Assembly: GCA_012511645.1 (NCBI GenBank)
Contig: JAAZFP010000203.1
Coordinates: 1-5,288 of the forward strand
Source: Microbacteriaceae bacterium
GTDB taxonomy: Bacteria; Actinomycetota; Actinomycetes; Actinomycetales; Microbacteriaceae
DNA length: 5,288 bases
Direction of reading: 5' to 3'
Numbering within the stretch: the stretch's first letter is position 1; each line of letters starts with the position of its first letter. The position numbers were made by a program, and so were the translations under genes. The notes under the pieces are model-generated. The model had not been told where the DNA came from, searched no databases, and saw only the letters and a program-made list of their open reading frames with translations. Below are positions 4,927 to 5,288 of the stretch, one piece after another.

Positions 4927-5288
4927 GTGCCGAAATCCTTGCCCGAAGAAGAACCCAACACGGGTTCTGCTGCTTCTCGTGCCACAGCTGAAGCCGCGCA
5001 ACAACGGCCACCCCGCACCGTGAATCGCAGGGCTCCACGCACCACGCTGTTGCCCGACCTGCCGCAGCAGGCGCAGGTCGAGGGCCCCGATGAGTCAGAC
5101 GCGGCTGTCGTTGATGCAGCTGAGCCGGACATTGTTGATGCAGCTGAGCCGGACATCGTTGAGCCAGACATCGTTGAGCTGGACAGTGTTGAACCGACAG
5201 AAGCTGCCGAGGCGGTTGAGCCTGATGAGCCTCAAGAATCAGCGGCAGCGGGCGATGCAAAACGTGCGACGACGCGAGTTGAAGTGCC
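4927..5288 (+). CDS. Unidentified protein with acidic repetitive N-terminus (3'-partial)
   Basis: I do not recognise this protein; only its first 120 codons are present and the frame is open to the window edge. GTG 4927 is chosen because the TAGGTT -10 candidate lies 7 nt upstream and no Shine-Dalgarno is present. There is no signal peptide or membrane span. Residues 1-50 are polar and moderately basic (PPRTVNRRAPRTTLLPDLPQQ). Residues 51-113 are strongly acidic and rich in Ala, Glu, Asp, Pro and Val, with tandem VDAAEPDI units at 62-69 and 70-77 followed by shortened VEPDI, VELDS and VEPTE units. The region looks intrinsically disordered and is probably a leader to a folded domain beyond the window. 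It is divergent from the exporter operon, so a wall-polymer role is possible but unproven. The opposite strand is also open here, but it encodes an implausible Ser/Cys-rich sequence. Confidence 0.65.
   Translation, partial: MPKSLPEEEPNTGSAASRATAEAAQQRPPRTVNRRAPRTTLLPDLPQQAQVEGPDESDAAVVDAAEPDIVDAAEPDIVEPDIVELDSVEPTEAAEAVEPDEPQESAAAGDAKRATTRVEV
5110..5199 (+). repeat. Tandem in-frame repeats, 24-bp units passing into 15-bp units
   Basis: A 23-bp sequence beginning GTTGATGCAGCTGAG is repeated exactly at 5110-5132 and 5134-5156 (period 24 bp, eight codons, VDAAEPDI). It continues as degenerate 15-bp units starting with GTTGAG or GTTGAA at 5158, 5173 and 5188. The short units equal the long unit without three codons (Asp-Ala-Ala reduced to Glu context), suggesting expansion and contraction by slippage while keeping frame. 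Confidence 0.8.

Noticed and set aside
4863..5171. N-terminal extension of the permease to ATG 5171 (103 extra residues)
   Set aside because: The extension is a Ser/Cys-rich sequence produced by reading the repeats of the 4927 gene backwards. The family's normal length and the -10 candidate both point to GTG 4862.
5110..5199. Repeats as a CRISPR array or mobile-element end
   Set aside because: The units are directly adjacent without spacers, stay in one coding frame, and have no terminal inverted repeats or target duplication.

Overview
This window is a piece of a cell-envelope glycopolymer locus (teichoic-acid-like) from a high-GC Gram-positive bacterium. The base composition, strong G/C bias at third codon positions, frequent GTG starts, and start codons lacking a Shine-Dalgarno sequence but sitting 6-7 nt after a -10-like hexamer all fit Actinomycetota. 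A Microbacteriaceae-type organism is my best guess, because many codons still end in A/T, unlike Streptomyces. That placement is inference; the window carries no rRNA or marker gene.

Layout from left to right. (1) Positions 1-890, plus strand: the C-terminal part of a TagF-type CDP-glycerol:glycerophosphotransferase. It is interrupted by an in-frame amber codon at 252-254, while the protein family signature continues intact and in frame on both sides. (2) 891-983: convergent spacer with only weak hairpins. (3) 984-2027, minus strand: an ExoA-like family-2 glycosyltransferase with C-terminal membrane helices. (4) 2028-2068: a 41-bp divergent promoter region. (5) 2069-3298, plus strand: a second, intact and more divergent CDP-glycerol glycerophosphotransferase family protein. 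(6) 3295-4065 and 4068-4862, minus strand: ATP-binding protein and permease of an ABC-2 polysaccharide/teichoic acid exporter (TagGH/Wzm-Wzt type). The permease is promoter-proximal and the ATPase is coupled to it. The ATPase stop codon overlaps tail-to-tail with the stop codon of gene 5. (7) 4863-4926: a second divergent promoter region with two inverted repeats. (8) 4927 to the right edge, plus strand: the start of an unidentified protein with an acidic, Ala/Glu/Asp/Pro-rich repetitive N-terminus.

How the genes could work together (inference from families): the glycosyltransferase and the two CDP-glycerol transferases would build or decorate a lipid-linked polyol-phosphate or glycan polymer at the cytoplasmic face, and the ABC transporter would move it across the membrane. 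The orientation changes at almost every gene (+ / - / + / - - / +), so apart from the permease-ATPase pair each gene appears to have its own promoter. All four promoter-proximal starts look leaderless.

The points most worth checking are the amber codon in the TagF-like gene, the matched promoter motifs at the leaderless starts, the operator-like dyads before the exporter, and the repeat-bearing acidic leader at the right edge. I see no mobile element, CRISPR array, tRNA or rRNA, and no convincing evidence of a wholly new system.
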